Positions 49,361-60,058 are shown, counted from the stretch's first letter. The stretch: 64,000 nt of DNA from Sulfurisphaera tokodaii str. 7 (GCF_000011205.1 NC_003106.2:682001-746000), one strand, 5' to 3'. Notes: generated by a model not told the origin, from the sequence alone. Numbers and translations: made by a program.

Positions 49361-49769
49361 ATCTCTCATGCTAATTATGGATGTAACTTCATAGTGTCAT
49401 TATTATAATATTTATTTCCATATTTAAATTAAGATATACAAAAACTTATCTTGGTATCTACTCTATACAGAGATCTTCACTAATTAATAAATTTATATCT
49501 TGATAACGACAATATAATGTAACTTAATATAATATGCACTGATAATAAATCCATAAAATCGTTCCAAGATTTAGTCATTTAAATGAAGTATAAAAGCAAA
49601 TTCGTTTAAATCAACTTTATCGTTAGCATTCAGCCATCGCTGTAGTCTCATAAAAACAATTTAAGGCTTAGAATCATAAGCCTTTACAAGATCTATGTGC
49701 TCATAAATTCATCAAGATTAAGAGAAAATAATAGTGTCTTAACTATAGTATAATATTTTACATTAATAG
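49361..49769. other. 409-bp intergenic region with repeat family 3 copy 2
   Basis: No gene recognised. Holds 49433-49510, related to 1583-1655. The rest is AT-rich. Confidence 0.45.
49433..49510. repeat. Dispersed intergenic repeat, family 3, copy 2
   Basis: Reads aaaacttatcttggtatcta, then ctctatacagagat, taattaataaa and gataacgac, in the same order as the copy at 1583-1655 with a few substitutions and indels. Confidence 0.45.
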
Positions 49770-51362
49770 TTATCTTCTCATTAATAATCTAGAAGGTATA
49801 CTATTAGGGCTAACGTGGACTCTCAGAACTGTTGGACTCTTAATAGATAATCCAACAGCTTCTTCTACATTTTTCTTAAGATCTTCCTTATCCTTTACCT
49901 CAATTACGTTGACCCCTATTCCCTCCATAACCTTAGTGTAATCAATTTGAAATACATCAGTTGCAAAAGTATTCCCATATCTCATTTTCTGATTTAACCT
50001 CAGAAAGTGCTGTACACCATCCTCTACTAATACCGTTAGGAAGTTGACCTTATATTGCACTGCAGTAATCAACTCGTTTAAACATCCTTGAAATCCTAGA
50101 TCTCCTATAATACTTACTATTTGCCTTTCTGGAGATGCAATTTTAGCTCCTATTCCAGCAGGAATTGCTGATCCCATTGCGTTGAAGATAAGGGAATTAA
50201 AGTAAGAATTAGGCCTATACACTTTTATATCCATTGCCATAACCTGATTAGTCCCTGCGTCAGCAATTATAACTCTATCTTCACTTAATGTCTCATCTAG
50301 AACTTTGGCTAAATAATCGTGAGTTATTTCACCATTACTTTCTATGTGCTTTTTGGTATCTACTTTATAACTCCACTTTGGTAAATTAACTCTTTCAACG
50401 ATTTCTTCTAGAAACGCTTCAGCACTAGCTTTTACAGTAACTTCCGCACTAAAGGAAGTATTAAATACATTGACGTCCGGGTCTACGTGGAGTATCCTCC
50501 TCGGCATTTTAATACTCCATTTATTAGTTTCAAGATCGTTAAATGACGTCCCTATTGCTATGAGACAATCGCCTGGGATTTCAGTGAGGTTAAATATTGT
50601 TCCGGCATATAAAGGATGATTCTCTGGTATACTCCCTTTTCCTCTGATAGTAGTCAATACTGGAATTCCTAATCTCTCAATGTAGTTTACGATGTTCGAC
50701 CTAGATGCACCATAACCTAACAATAGAATTGGTTTTGAACACTCACTTAGGAAATTTACTGCTTCCTTTATTTCCTCTTTTGTAGGGTAAACTAATGTCC
50801 TATTAATTTTCTTGTTAGTCTTATACTCTTCAATATTACTTTTCTCCTCCAGTAGATCGACGGGAACTTCTATGTAAACTGGTCCCATCTTGTCCTCTAG
50901 AGCTATTCTAAAAGCCCTTTGCATTACAATTGGAATGTCTTCTGGGGAGTAAATTCTAAAAGCAGCCTTAGTTGCTTGTCTAGCCATTTCTAATTGTAAA
51001 TCATAATACCCAGAATCGTGAAGCTGCTTCCTATGCCTATATTTAAATTCCTTATTTAGAGATATTAGTATAAGAGGAGAACCTTCAGAATAGGCCTCAA
51101 CTAGACCAGTCAAAGAATTAGTAAAGCCTGGGCCATTAACTGACAAGAAAACTCCAACATTTCCCTTTAATCTAGCGTAATAATCTGCCATTATGGCTCC
51201 TCCATATTCTAGTCTAGGCATGTAATATGTTATCTCTCCTCTACTTACTCTCTTTCTGAGTTCTTCATATAATGATAAACCATGAGTACCTGGAATTCCG
51301 AATACGTCTGTTACTTGGGAAGAAATTGTGTCAATTAGAAGTTCAGATGTTGTTTTGCCCAT
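49770..51362 (-). CDS. Thiamine-diphosphate-dependent enzyme of the acetolactate synthase family
   Basis: 530 residues with the three-domain order of the family. The catalytic-Glu region is MPRLEYGGAIMADYYARL near 44-61, then VFLSVNGPGFTNSLTGLVEA. The central domain is near 200-330. The TPP/Mg motif IGDLGFQGCLNELITAVQYK is near 416. The Asn that usually closes the motif (about 27 residues on) is replaced in LVEDGVQ by Glu or Asp, still a possible Mg ligand. It could be an acetolactate synthase-like or other 2-keto acid enzyme. No small regulatory subunit is adjacent. Monocistronic. Confidence 0.85.
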   Translation of the reverse strand: MGKTTSELLIDTISSQVTDVFGIPGTHGLSLYEELRKRVSRGEITYYMPRLEYGGAIMADYYARLKGNVGVFLSVNGPGFTNSLTGLVEAYSEGSPLILISLNKEFKYRHRKQLHDSGYYDLQLEMARQATKAAFRIYSPEDIPIVMQRAFRIALEDKMGPVYIEVPVDLLEEKSNIEEYKTNKKINRTLVYPTKEEIKEAVNFLSECSKPILLLGYGASRSNIVNYIERLGIPVLTTIRGKGSIPENHPLYAGTIFNLTEIPGDCLIAIGTSFNDLETNKWSIKMPRRILHVDPDVNVFNTSFSAEVTVKASAEAFLEEIVERVNLPKWSYKVDTKKHIESNGEITHDYLAKVLDETLSEDRVIIADAGTNQVMAMDIKVYRPNSYFNSLIFNAMGSAIPAGIGAKIASPERQIVSIIGDLGFQGCLNELITAVQYKVNFLTVLVEDGVQHFLRLNQKMRYGNTFATDVFQIDYTKVMEGIGVNVIEVKDKEDLKKNVEEAVGLSIKSPTVLRVHVSPNSIPSRLLMRR

Positions 51363-51568
51363 AAATTACTATTATTATTCCCATAAATTAATCTGATGTT
51401 TTAAGAATCCATGATTTGCGTTTCTTTCGATATTTCTATTTATCTTATTAGAGTGAGATTTTAACTATTAAATACACACAGACATATAAAAATTTATGAT
51501 AATGATACCTATATAATCTAATCTTTATTAGAAAATTGTAAGTTTTTGTTCTGTCTATAAATATTGAA

Positions 51569-52018
51569 CTAAGTTAATATTATACATCCTATATCTCTTA
51601 ACTTTCCTCTTCTTACTAATTCATAAGCTACTCTACTTAATCTGTCAGCTTCTTTATTTTCTTCTCTAGGTACCCAAATAAGAGTGGCATTTAACTTTTT
51701 CTTTAGTTCAATTGCTTTTTCATAAAGTGGGATTATTCTTTTAGCTTTAACTTTGTACTCACCATTCATCTGTTTGATTACTAGTTGTGAATCTCCTTTA
51801 ATTATTGGAGATGAAATTCCTAGTCTTAACATTGTTTCCATTAGACATATTAACCCAGAATATTCGGCTACGTTATTCGTTGAGTTAATGCTAAAGGGTT
51901 TCTCAGCTAGTCCATAACCCTCAATTTTTCTATTATCTAAATAGATTACAAACCCGAAAGTTGCTATTCCTCCGGGATTCTTAGGCTCACATAGACCGTC
52001 AAAATAACCAATTATCAT
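51569..52018 (-). CDS. rnhA: Ribonuclease HI, archaeal type
   Basis: 149 residues. The active site is D7 (YFDGLC), E52 (NVAEYSG), D76 (IKGDSQLV) and D125 (NKEADRLS). Cys58 and Cys145 are in place for the disulfide I recall for the S. tokodaii enzyme. It cuts RNA in RNA/DNA hybrids; a basic-protrusion-free form typical of archaea and some bacteria. The C-terminal tail ([12 protein letters not shown]) is a stabilising feature. Monocistronic. Confidence 0.95.
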
Positions 52019-52554
52019 AGAGTAGTAATGTTAAGAGTTAAAAATTAGTTTATTGTATCATTATTTACAACCATAGAGGAAAAGGAGAAATAATTTAATG
52101 AACGTCAAACAGAAAATGAACTGCATTTATATGAAAATCGTGATATCCAGTAATTACTATAAATAATTGTAAATAATATTTTTACATTAAACTCTCTGAG
52201 ATAGTTTGTGTAAATATAATTGTAGCTACTAGGCAATTGACACGATCTTTGATGTAATTTTTAAACTTTCCATAGAATTTTACGTAAAATGCATAACTAG
52301 ATTGCTCACAATTTTCTCTCAAATGAGAATAAGGAGAAAAAATGATTATATATTTCTATTAAGAAAAATATATTATATCCATGTATGACATACTGAAAGA
52401 TTAAGAGAATTTAATGAAGGAGATTATTTATAATAAGTAGATATTACAATCTCTTATGTTGAACGAGCATCCTTAAACTATTACATAAGGATTAAAGCTA
52501 GATGTAGAAATCTGTTTGGAATAGATTTTTATATAACTTAAGTAAAGATAGTTT
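52019..52554. other. 536-bp intergenic region, no gene recognised
   Basis: AT-rich. An 11-base ttgacacgatc (52237) also occurs at 42250 but I attach little weight to it. A TATA-like tatataactt lies 24-28 bases before the ATG at 52555. Confidence 0.45.
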
Positions 52555-52950
52555 ATGGGAGTTTTCAAAAAAGAGAAAATATATCCTCCTATTTCAAATC
52601 TACAAGCTGTTATACAAAATTTTATTCAATATCTAAATAACGATGGATGGAAAACTCAGTATAAGGTTGAGGGAAACAAAGCAATTGTGCAAGCGCAAAA
52701 AGGAGGAATTCTGAGAGATATTATAGCTGCAGATAGAGCATTAACATTCACTTTCGAACAGCTTCCTAATGGTGTTAAAGTTACAGCTGGAATTGGTAAG
52801 TGGATACAGAACCTAGCAGTAACGGCAGTAGAAGCCCTTCTTCTCTCAGAACTCTTCTTATTTGTGGATGTACCAGAAATGCTATGGACAGAACACGTAG
52901 AGTCAAATTTGATGAAGAAATTAGATGAAATAGTACAAACCACAACTTAA
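52555..52950 (+). CDS. Conserved protein, paralogue of the zinc-ribbon protein at 12.3 kb
   Basis: 131 residues. [20 protein letters not shown], then [20 protein letters not shown] and [13 protein letters not shown], line up with the N-terminal 110 residues of the protein at 12295-12807. The zinc ribbon is absent. It resembles small archaeal proteins with a membrane-adjacent beta fold. It is leaderless and convergent with the ABC-2 permease gene (4-base overlap). Function unknown. Confidence 0.72.
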   Translation: MGVFKKEKIYPPISNLQAVIQNFIQYLNNDGWKTQYKVEGNKAIVQAQKGGILRDIIAADRALTFTFEQLPNGVKVTAGIGKWIQNLAVTAVEALLLSELFLFVDVPEMLWTEHVESNLMKKLDEIVQTTT

Positions 52951-53765
52951 TATTCGCTTAAGGTACCTTTTTTCCTAGCACTCTTAAACGCGTATTTATA
53001 AAATCCTATCCCTAAAGGTAATAATATTGCATTAAACGTAACAAGTATTAATATAATATTAAGCAATTGAGGTATGCCTTCCCCAGAAAGCATTGACAAT
53101 CTTAATCCATTTAAAGCCCAAGTTAACGGTAATGCAAGGCTAATTAATTTTACTGGTAAAGGTAAGACAGTTATTGGAAATACTGTACCGCTCATTAGTG
53201 TTGTGAACGTGGAAAAGAAGAATGATATTGGATTCCCTTGCTTTACGATCATCGTGAAACCAGCGGAGATCATGGAAAGACCAATTGTTGAAAGTAGCAG
53301 GAGGAATATTATGATAAGAGTAGATAATATGTTAACTTGATATTTTACACCTAAAGCAAAACCGATTAATAGTATAACTGCAGCATTTACAGTATTTATA
53401 ACGAAACCCCAAATTGCAGAATAAAACAGAAAAGATACTACACCACCAGAGGATAAAACGTAATACTCAATTGTACCATAAAGCTGTTCATTTCTTAGCC
53501 TCTGACTTATAGTTGTGATGATTGAGGATACATAACCTTGAAAAGCTAAGCCAATAACGAAAAACGCAGTGTAATCACTGACTCCTATTTTCTCAACTAA
53601 ACTATTTCCAAGAGAAGTACCAACAAAATAGTAAGTAAATACTGGCAAAACCCACGATAAGACGTTTAAAACCATTTGAGTCCTATAACTACTCCATATT
53701 TTAAACCCTCTTAAGTAGATATAAGCGTAAAGTTTATCTATTATTCCCCCCATCTTCTCCACCAA
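52947..53765 (-). CDS. ABC-2 type exporter permease
   Basis: 272 residues, six helices. The family pattern is clear: a conserved first loop ([16 protein letters not shown]), [20 protein letters not shown] near 95, and [20 protein letters not shown] near 190. It pairs with the ATPase gene that it overlaps by 25 bases. Probably exports a lipid, drug or peptide. Confidence 0.88.
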   Translation of the reverse strand: MVEKMGGIIDKLYAYIYLRGFKIWSSYRTQMVLNVLSWVLPVFTYYFVGTSLGNSLVEKIGVSDYTAFFVIGLAFQGYVSSIITTISQRLRNEQLYGTIEYYVLSSGGVVSFLFYSAIWGFVINTVNAAVILLIGFALGVKYQVNILSTLIIIFLLLLSTIGLSMISAGFTMIVKQGNPISFFFSTFTTLMSGTVFPITVLPLPVKLISLALPLTWALNGLRLSMLSGEGIPQLLNIILILVTFNAILLPLGIGFYKYAFKSARKKGTLSEY

Positions 53766-54661
53766 CCTCCCCTTCTGTTTCTGTTTCTCGTGCTATCTAT
53801 TTCCTCACCCATTAAATATACAAAAACATCCTCTAAAGTGGGTTTTTCTTCTCTCAATACTTCTCCTTCAACATTCTCTTCTTGCGGTACTCTCAATATA
53901 AAAGTACCATTATTGTATCCAATAACATACTTATCTAAACCTTTTGGGACATTTCTAGTTGCAATAATTTTAACTTTTCCTAATCTAGATAAAATTTCTT
54001 CTTTGTTACCTTGAGCTATAACATTGCCTCTCTTAAGAACTATTATTTTGTCAGCTAAATCCTCAACTTCCTTCATATTATGAGACGTTAAAAGTATAGT
54101 CTTCTCTCTGCTGATAATTTTAATTAAACTTCTGAAATCCCTTGAACTTACTACATCCATTCCTAAAGTAGGTTCATCAAGTAAAATTACTGGTGGATCT
54201 AAAATTAAAGCCCTAGCTAAAGCTAGCTTTCTTTGCATTCCAGTACTATATTTCATATACTGGACGTTCTTCCATTCAGATAGTCCAACTAATTCAAGGA
54301 GTTCCTCAGCTCTTCTTTTAGCTTCACTTCTTGAAAGCCCTTGAATAATCCCGAAAAAGACTAAATTATCTAAACCAGAAAGACGAAAGTAGAAAGCTCT
54401 CTCACTTACCATCATTGTACCTATGTTTTTTCTGACTTCTTTTTCCTGTTTTGTAACGCTATAACCGTTAACGAAAGCGTCTCCGGAATCTGGAATTATA
54501 AGTGTAGAGAGAATCTTAATAAGCGTAGTTTTTCCAGCACCATTATGTCCAACTAGAGCTCCGATTTTCCCCTTTTCAAGTTCAAATGAGACATCATTTA
54601 ATGCCCTGATTTCTTTCTTACCGCTTTTAAATATCTTAGAGACATTAATTACTTTTATCAA
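53741..54661 (-). CDS. ABC exporter ATPase
   Basis: 306 residues. Walker A is GHNGAGKTT near 38, the signature is [17 protein letters not shown], and Walker B is [15 protein letters not shown]. The C-terminal 70 residues are the extension found in drug-export ATPases (CcmA/DrrA-like). It overlaps both the regulator gene (17 bases) and the permease gene (25 bases), forming a PadR-ATPase-permease operon. Confidence 0.9.
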   Translation of the reverse strand: MIKVINVSKIFKSGKKEIRALNDVSFELEKGKIGALVGHNGAGKTTLIKILSTLIIPDSGDAFVNGYSVTKQEKEVRKNIGTMMVSERAFYFRLSGLDNLVFFGIIQGLSRSEAKRRAEELLELVGLSEWKNVQYMKYSTGMQRKLALARALILDPPVILLDEPTLGMDVVSSRDFRSLIKIISREKTILLTSHNMKEVEDLADKIIVLKRGNVIAQGNKEEILSRLGKVKIIATRNVPKGLDKYVIGYNNGTFILRVPQEENVEGEVLREEKPTLEDVFVYLMGEEIDSTRNRNRRGGWWRRWGE

Positions 54662-55055
54662 ATTCTTGGATCCCCCTCTTTAATATTTCCTTAACCTTCT
54701 CTTTCTGTTCTTGGCTTAGTGAGGATTTATTTTCTATTAAATATCTCAAATTTGCATCTAATTCGTCAATTACTACTTCGTATTGGTGCTCTGGACTAAT
54801 TAATCTTTTCCCTTTTTCGGTTATCTCATAGTATTTTTTCCCTTCTTCCTCTTTTACAACTCTCACGTATCCTTCATCCTGAAGTTTATTTAACGCTGGG
54901 TATATGGCTCCAGGTGAAGGTTTCCAAAATCCTTGAGTAATTTTCTCTATTTCTCTCATTATGTCTGCTCCAGTCATTTCCCCTTTTGAGGATAATACTG
55001 TGAGAATAAGATAAGCTAATCCTCTTCTCCTATGATGATGAAAGTGTCTCCACAT
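54645..55055 (-). CDS. PadR family transcription regulator
   Basis: 136 residues. RRGLAYLILTVLSSKGEMTG, then QGFWKPSPGAIYPALNKLQD and GYVRVVKEEEGKKYYEITEK, form the typical PadR winged helix; the remainder is the dimerising helix. It begins the ABC exporter operon and, as usual for PadR, probably represses it. A TGATATCA pair lies just before the start codon. His-rich N-terminus (MWRHFHHHRR) may be incidental. Confidence 0.9.
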   Translation of the reverse strand: MWRHFHHHRRRGLAYLILTVLSSKGEMTGADIMREIEKITQGFWKPSPGAIYPALNKLQDEGYVRVVKEEEGKKYYEITEKGKRLISPEHQYEVVIDELDANLRYLIENKSSLSQEQKEKVKEILKRGIQEFDKSN

Positions 55056-55056
55056 A

Positions 55057-55076
55057 TGATATCAATTCTGATATCA
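55057..55076 (-). promoter_or_regulatory. Likely PadR operator
   Basis: TGATATCA-attc-TGATATCA, two identical self-complementary octamers separated by 4 bases, one base upstream of the PadR start codon. Occupation would block a leaderless transcript's start. Inferred to be the autoregulatory site. Confidence 0.6.
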
Positions 55077-55161
55077 CATTAAAAAATTTTTCACAAAGTT
55101 TTAAACTTGAAAGTAGGTTTCCAAAGTAAACTATAAATAGCTTCTCTGAAGATAAAAAATC

Positions 55162-55482
55162 ATGGAAAAGCAAAACATATGTCCTATTGTTGAGACTATA
55201 AAAGTAATAGGTAGCGAAGCTAAACTCTTAGTATTAAGATATCTTTTTGATGGTAGTAAAGGTTTTAATGAACTTCAAAGAGTTACTAAGTTAAGTTCAA
55301 AAACGTTATCAAACACACTAAAAGATCTTGAGGAAGCTGGAATAGTGAAAAGAGTAATTATAAGCGATAGACCTTTTCGCGTAAAATATGAACTTACAGA
55401 GAAAGGGAAAGAGCTAAAAACATTATTTACTGAAATGGAAAAATGGGGAACAAAACACCTTTTATCTGGAGATAAAAAATAA
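55162..55482 (+). CDS. HxlR family transcription regulator
   Basis: 106 residues. CPIVETIKVIGSEAKLLVLR opens the family. FNELQRVTKLSSKTLSNTL is the HTH, LKDLEEAGIVKRVI the recognition end, and YELTEKGKELKTLF the wing. HxlR proteins often sense reactive compounds. It is divergent from the PadR operon, sharing about 100 bases. Target unknown. Confidence 0.88.
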   Translation: MEKQNICPIVETIKVIGSEAKLLVLRYLFDGSKGFNELQRVTKLSSKTLSNTLKDLEEAGIVKRVIISDRPFRVKYELTEKGKELKTLFTEMEKWGTKHLLSGDKK

Positions 55483-55501
55483 TAAAAAATAACTTGTAGT
55501 A

Positions 55502-57034
55502 TTATTTCTCTTCAATTGTTTTAACTAATTCCTCTGTTTTTATAACTTCTTTTGGTTTCCATCCCATAGCCATAGCAATTGCTGTACCCACGAGTGAAAT
55601 TACTAAGTTAATTGCTAGAGCTATTAATGCAATATATATTCCTCCTAAGGGTGTTGGATAGCTTGTAGTTGCAATTGCACCAAAATGATTAACATACGCA
55701 GTCAGCACTACACCACTAGCCACACCGCCTATTAGACCCGCTAATAATGATCTTCCTTCGAGCTTATTTGTAAATAATCCTAAGAAGACTGGTGGTAACG
55801 TTTGTAAAATTATAATACCTCCGAGTAATTGTAACCCAATAGCATAACTTAGTGGTACAACAAAGATGAAAGCTAAGGCAAGGAACTTAAAAGCAGTTGA
55901 AATCCACTTAGCTAAAGTAGCTTCTCCTTTAGGAGTTAAGTTGTAAAATTCTTTAACTACATTTCTAACCAAAAGATTTGCAGAACCGATAGCCATTATG
56001 GCTGCTGGTACTAATCCTCCAATAAATATACCTAAGAATGCTATACCATTAAACCATGAAGGCATAGAATAAGCTAACAAAGCCGGTACAGCTGTTATTC
56101 CTCCATACTTAGCTGATAATGTGTAGGCTGGCTTGATAGCGAAGACTAGTATACCAAATAATGCCAGCAGTGCTAGACCAACACCATAAATAGGTAATAA
56201 TGCTGTACCGTATTTTAGCTTCTTTTTATCTTCTGCACTTAATGAACCATTAATTGCATGAGGATAGAGATATAACGCTAGTGCACTTCCTACTGCAAGT
56301 GTCCAAAATGCTGAAAGGGCTGATGGTGGTAAGTAAGAATAGGGTATAGGTTTAACTGCATGAAATGCCGTTGAAAAACCTCCAATACTAAGTGGAACTG
56401 CAATTATTGTTGCTAAAACTGTTATCCATACTAATATATCTTTAAATACACCAGTTAATGCGGCACCTCTTAATCCGCTAGTAATTGTAAAAGCGGCTAG
56501 GACAATAAATGCTATTAAAAGCGATAAATCAAGAGTTAACCTTGTTGGTGGAAGACCTAAACCAATAAGCATTACTATTAATACAGCCTGCATACCAAAT
56601 ATTTGTAAAGCAATATAAGGTATTTCAGCAACTGCACCTACTAAGGCTACAGCTATTGCTAAAGCTCTACTGCCAAACCTATCTTTAATGAAATCAGCTG
56701 CTGTAACATAGCCTCTGTTTCTTGATACAGTCCACAATCTAGGCATGGTTAAAAGAGCAATTGGAAAAGTTAAACCTACATAAAATACAGCAAAATATGC
56801 TAATGCACCACTCTTAAAAGCTAATTCTGGTACTGCTATGAAAGTATATGCTGTATATAGGTCAGCTCCCATTAAGAACCAGACTAGTAATATTCCTAAT
56901 CTCCTTCCTCCAAGTCCCCATTCATCAAGTCTGCTTAAGTCCCCTCTTCTCCATCTAGCCCCATAAAATCCTAAAAAGGCAAATATAGCAAATAATACTA
57001 TAAATATTGTTAAGGTCGAGATATCTACGTTCAT
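55502..57034 (-). CDS. Sodium/solute symporter (SSS family), possibly monocarboxylate permease
   Basis: 510 residues, 13 helices. GWLGGRRLG-like [20 protein letters not shown] near 36 and the later loop [20 protein letters not shown] are the family marks. Its start overlaps the stop of a 67-residue membrane protein of the DUF3311 type by 4 bases, the arrangement seen for MctP-like acid permeases. Substrate unproven. Confidence 0.86.
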   Translation of the reverse strand: MNVDISTLTIFIVLFAIFAFLGFYGARWRRGDLSRLDEWGLGGRRLGILLVWFLMGADLYTAYTFIAVPELAFKSGALAYFAVFYVGLTFPIALLTMPRLWTVSRNRGYVTAADFIKDRFGSRALAIAVALVGAVAEIPYIALQIFGMQAVLIVMLIGLGLPPTRLTLDLSLLIAFIVLAAFTITSGLRGAALTGVFKDILVWITVLATIIAVPLSIGGFSTAFHAVKPIPYSYLPPSALSAFWTLAVGSALALYLYPHAINGSLSAEDKKKLKYGTALLPIYGVGLALLALFGILVFAIKPAYTLSAKYGGITAVPALLAYSMPSWFNGIAFLGIFIGGLVPAAIMAIGSANLLVRNVVKEFYNLTPKGEATLAKWISTAFKFLALAFIFVVPLSYAIGLQLLGGIIILQTLPPVFLGLFTNKLEGRSLLAGLIGGVASGVVLTAYVNHFGAIATTSYPTPLGGIYIALIALAINLVISLVGTAIAMAMGWKPKEVIKTEELVKTIEEK

Positions 57035-57234
57035 CTTTCACCCTCCTCCTTTACAAAATGAACTACTACAGCACTTAGTATTGTAGTTACAGCCAGTAGA
57101 AGTATCTGATACCAGTAAAATATTGGTAAACCACCTAAAGTTGGATTTATCTTATTGTATATAGGGAATAGAGAGTATAATAGCGTTACTATTATAGCTA
57201 CCACTAACATTGCCACATAATATGTAGAATTCAC
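57031..57234 (-). CDS. Small membrane subunit of the symporter (DUF3311-like)
   Basis: 67 residues with two helices (about 6-22 and 38-58); [20 protein letters not shown] between them is the DUF3311 pattern. ATGA overlap with the symporter gene shows coupling. It probably aids assembly or activity of the symporter. Confidence 0.78.
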   Translation of the reverse strand: MNSTYYVAMLVVAIIVTLLYSLFPIYNKINPTLGGLPIFYWYQILLLAVTTILSAVVVHFVKEEGER

Positions 57235-57566
57235 AAATATTTATAAAATAAGGAGATATATATATTTTTATTTACATCCACGAAAAATGTTTTTAAAAAA
57301 ACACACAAAGGTTAATATTGTATAAACACTAAATTAAATAGTGATAGTGAATATAAACTAATAAATGGCAAAAAAGGAAACCTAATAAAGGTAATGTATA
57401 CTAAATGTAGATGAATTAAGGTATAGGATCTTTGCTATTTCAAAATAACCTTATATATAAAATCTTAAATTAGAAGTAGAATAACAAAATGCAGAAAACG
57501 TAAGTATTCTCTTAATTAGAATAACTTGATAAAGGAAAATTCTCTACATAACATATAGTTGTTAGA
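57235..57566. other. 332-bp intergenic region, no gene recognised
   Basis: Very AT-rich, with the promoter of the small symporter subunit at its left and the 3' end of the Sm-like protein gene at its right. No repeats or frames of note. Confidence 0.45.
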
Positions 57567-57806
57567 CTAAGGACTCATTGGTGACACTAATATTACATTA
57601 TCTCCTCTTATGATTATTGTACCTACTTTCCTAGTGCTACCATCACTCATTACTTCCTCAGAATTCTCTAATACTAAGTTCATATGCATATCATAACTCT
57701 TAAGAGTACCTCTAACAATTTTATCTCCTTTTAATTTCACTAATACGGTAGAACCCAAAGATTCTGCGAGAACCTTGTGTGCTGTTTCAGCCAAATTAAC
57801 ACCCAT
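57567..57806 (-). CDS. Sm-like archaeal protein (LSm)
   Basis: 79 residues. Sm1 is [20 protein letters not shown] then [12 protein letters not shown]; Sm2 is [17 protein letters not shown] with the IxRGxxV motif. These proteins form heptameric RNA-binding rings. Monocistronic, short leader. The family call is secure; the paralogue class (SmAP1 or 2) is not. Confidence 0.93.
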   Translation of the reverse strand: MGVNLAETAHKVLAESLGSTVLVKLKGDKIVRGTLKSYDMHMNLVLENSEEVMSDGSTRKVGTIIIRGDNVILVSPMSP

Positions 57807-57964
57807 ATTGTGTATAAGATATTCGGTATAAATATTTTATCTTCGTATCAACGTGGAAGATTCTCTTTGTGAGAAGATTTTCTTCTCTGCTCATTTATCA
57901 CATCTATTAAAAATTTGGAAAAATAAATAATATCCCTTAACGTCTTTTTATGTATAGTAAGATA

Positions 57965-59547
57965 CTACGTCATCATTCTGATATTCCTAGTCCTAACAAA
58001 TAAAATTGCATAAGCAATTACATAAATAATCCCTATATATCTTAAAATGCTTAGTTCTCCTATTACTGTCCCTATATCTGAAACTACAATTACAGCTACT
58101 GAATATACTATTGAAAATATGAATTCCATGATCGGTATTATAATCCTTATCTTCTCTTTTTCAATAACAGTTATTAAGAACGAGTTTAGATATATAAATG
58201 AAGAGTTTTCTAACACCAACATTGTAAATACCCCTATCATAAACACTGGAAATAGATAGACTATATATGACAGGAGCACGATCACTAGGGCTATTGTTAT
58301 CCTGTAAACTAAGACATAGTTACCAAGAGTTCTTACTTTGATAATATTAGAAACGTAAGTTGCAAAAATCATTGTTATAGAGAGAAAGAGTAGATATAGG
58401 GAGTAGCTGACATTGAACATGTCCGTAACTCCTAGTAAATAGAAAATTACTGGGTAAAGTGCTGCAATGATAGGATAAAGTAGATAGTCACTTATAAAGA
58501 TAAGTTTCACGGTGTTACTTGTCTTTTTTAAAGATTTGAACTGTGCAATAAATGATATCGTAAGAGGAGTCTTTTCAGCTGCGGGATAATCTAACCTTAA
58601 CTTAAGGAGAAGGGTAAGAAGTATGAATATTAGCAGTATCCCAAATCCTACCTGACCTCTTCCCCGCCCTAAAGGGCGAGGGTTCCCTTAGGGCGGTTCA
58701 TAGGTTTGTGGTTTACCACCTTCATCCTCACAACTTCATAGCTAGTGGGTGCGTAAAGCACCCACCCCGCTCCGTTCGTCCAGCGGTAGACCACAGGCTG
58801 GGTCTTCAGCCCATTACCCCTATCCCTCACCAAGAGTTGCCCTCTGCTCTTGGCTCTTGGGGACTCGGGGATATGTAGTTCTGTGCGGGGACACATATCT
58901 TCAGTATGCCCACCTTTGTGGGCTTCCCCGCACTTTATTAATAGTTTTAAGCTAAGATTAAAAACTTTACCCCGCTTTAAAAGGCGAGGCTTGCCCCGCG
59001 TTTTGTCAAAAACTATCAGCCCATATCTTTCTTCTAATAGAATTACTAAAATAACTATTATAGCTTGATTTATCTGACGGAGAGAAGCCAGAATACCTTC
59101 TAGTTTTCTTAGCACATCAAAATCTAGGTTAACACTTTTAATCAGATATAAGTTAACAGGTTCCCTAAATATGAATAATGATATAAAAAGCCCTTGAAGT
59201 ATTCCTAGAAATACAGCAGAGTTAACATAGGTTGAGACTAAGAAGGTAATCTAGGCTAAAGTGATAAGCTGTACTAAAATTATGCTGAGATCGTACTTTT
59301 TAAGACTTTTTATAGAGTTATTTATTGCAGATGAAAAAGGCAATAGAAAAGAAGGAACACCACTTATTGAGGTAACAGCAATTATACCGAGGTCTATTAA
59401 GTTCCTAGTTAAAAAATAAATGTAACCTACTAATAAATAGTAAAGTACAAAGTTAACTGGTATTAATTGAGTAATAAAAAGAGTCTTTAGCGTCTTGTTA
59501 CTATTTAAAACTTTAAGAGTCTTAATAATATCTTTGAGTCTTTCCAT
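57965..59547 (-). pseudogene. Broken MFS-like transporter gene, interrupted by a 353-bp element
   Basis: From the ATG at 59547 (MERLKDIIKTLKVL) the frame runs to an in-frame TAG at 59251-59253 and continues without shift (ITFLVSTYVNSAVFLGILQG to EERYGLIVFD). The element follows after TGAC. Beyond it the same frame goes on, VGFGILLIFILLTLLLKLRL, to the stop at 57965. Without the element and stop it would be an MFS-like protein of about 410 residues with 11-12 helices. The similarity to the exporter at 21.5-22.7 kb is loose. It is not expected to be functional. Confidence 0.8.
58652..59004 (-). mobile_element. 353-bp structured GC-rich element, copy B
   Basis: Same element as at 33725-34077, in sense with its host gene on the minus strand. 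Two differences were seen: the base corresponding to 33753 (a C-G pair of the left hairpin lost) and the one in cagcccgtgg at about 33926-33935 (cagcctgtgg here). It also lies directly after TGAC. Removing 353 bases restores the host reading frame exactly. Confidence 0.82.
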
Positions 59548-59558
59548 ATTTTATCATC

Positions 59559-59933
59559 TCAAGTTTTCTGAGGCGTTATATGAAAACATAATTCCGTTAG
59601 ATTATTACTCATTAGATCCTCTCTACAACGTTCCATATTACCGTTTAAATATACATTGCGTGATACATTCTTGGATTTCTCTATATCAAGCCCTATAATG
59701 AAACTCACATGGTATGTTATAGAATTATATATTTCTTTTTCAATAATTTTATCTGTATCAAAACCCGAATTTGAAAGAGAGAATTTGAATAAGGTCCTCC
59801 TATTAGGTTTGCTGTTTTTTCTTACTGAAATAAGTTTGTTATCATCTTCATATTTTTCGAAAAACGTTAAATAAAGTTTAGTTCTTTTCTTAATAGCTAT
59901 TAATCTTGATGATGCGTTTAGGAGAATTCCATT
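59559..59933 (-). pseudogene. Open frame without start codon, probable gene remnant
   Basis: The minus strand has 124 codons open between a TAA at 59934-59936 and the TGA at 59559-59561, with no ATG, GTG or TTG near the left end. Sequence: SRLIAIKKRTKLYLTFFEKY, KEIYNSITYHVSFIIGLDIE, NNLTELCFHITPQKT. I recognise no family. Its place directly upstream of the broken transporter suggests the rest of a regulator or partner gene. It could be chance openness. Confidence 0.3.
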
Positions 59934-60012
59934 TTATCACTTTATATACTTTTGATTACTCACTTTATATTTTTTCTCAGTAACCGTGAATCTTCTTTAG
60001 TATATGATATTA

Positions 60013-60047
60013 CTGACTTCTTTATATAAAACATATTAGTCAGATCT
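60013..60047 (+). repeat. Dispersed repeat family 2, copy 2
   Basis: 35 bases, ctgacttctttatataaaac then atattagtcagatct, two differences from 48490-48524. The hairpin extension of copy 1 is absent; instead repeat family 1 copy 3 follows 11 bases later. Confidence 0.8.
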
Positions 60048-60058
60048 CATCGCCCTTT

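Noticed and set aside
42250-52247. ttgacacgatc at 42250 and 52237 as a repeat
   Set aside because: Only 11 bases, with dissimilar flanks; likely chance in 64 kb of biased sequence.
58669-59115. 148-codon frame joining transporter and element sequence
   Set aside because: It is a chance read-through from the broken transporter into the element, not a gene.
59495-59874. Two overlapping plus-strand frames (67 and 72 codons)
   Set aside because: They overlap the start of the broken transporter or run antisense to the longer start-less frame, and show no protein-like pattern.
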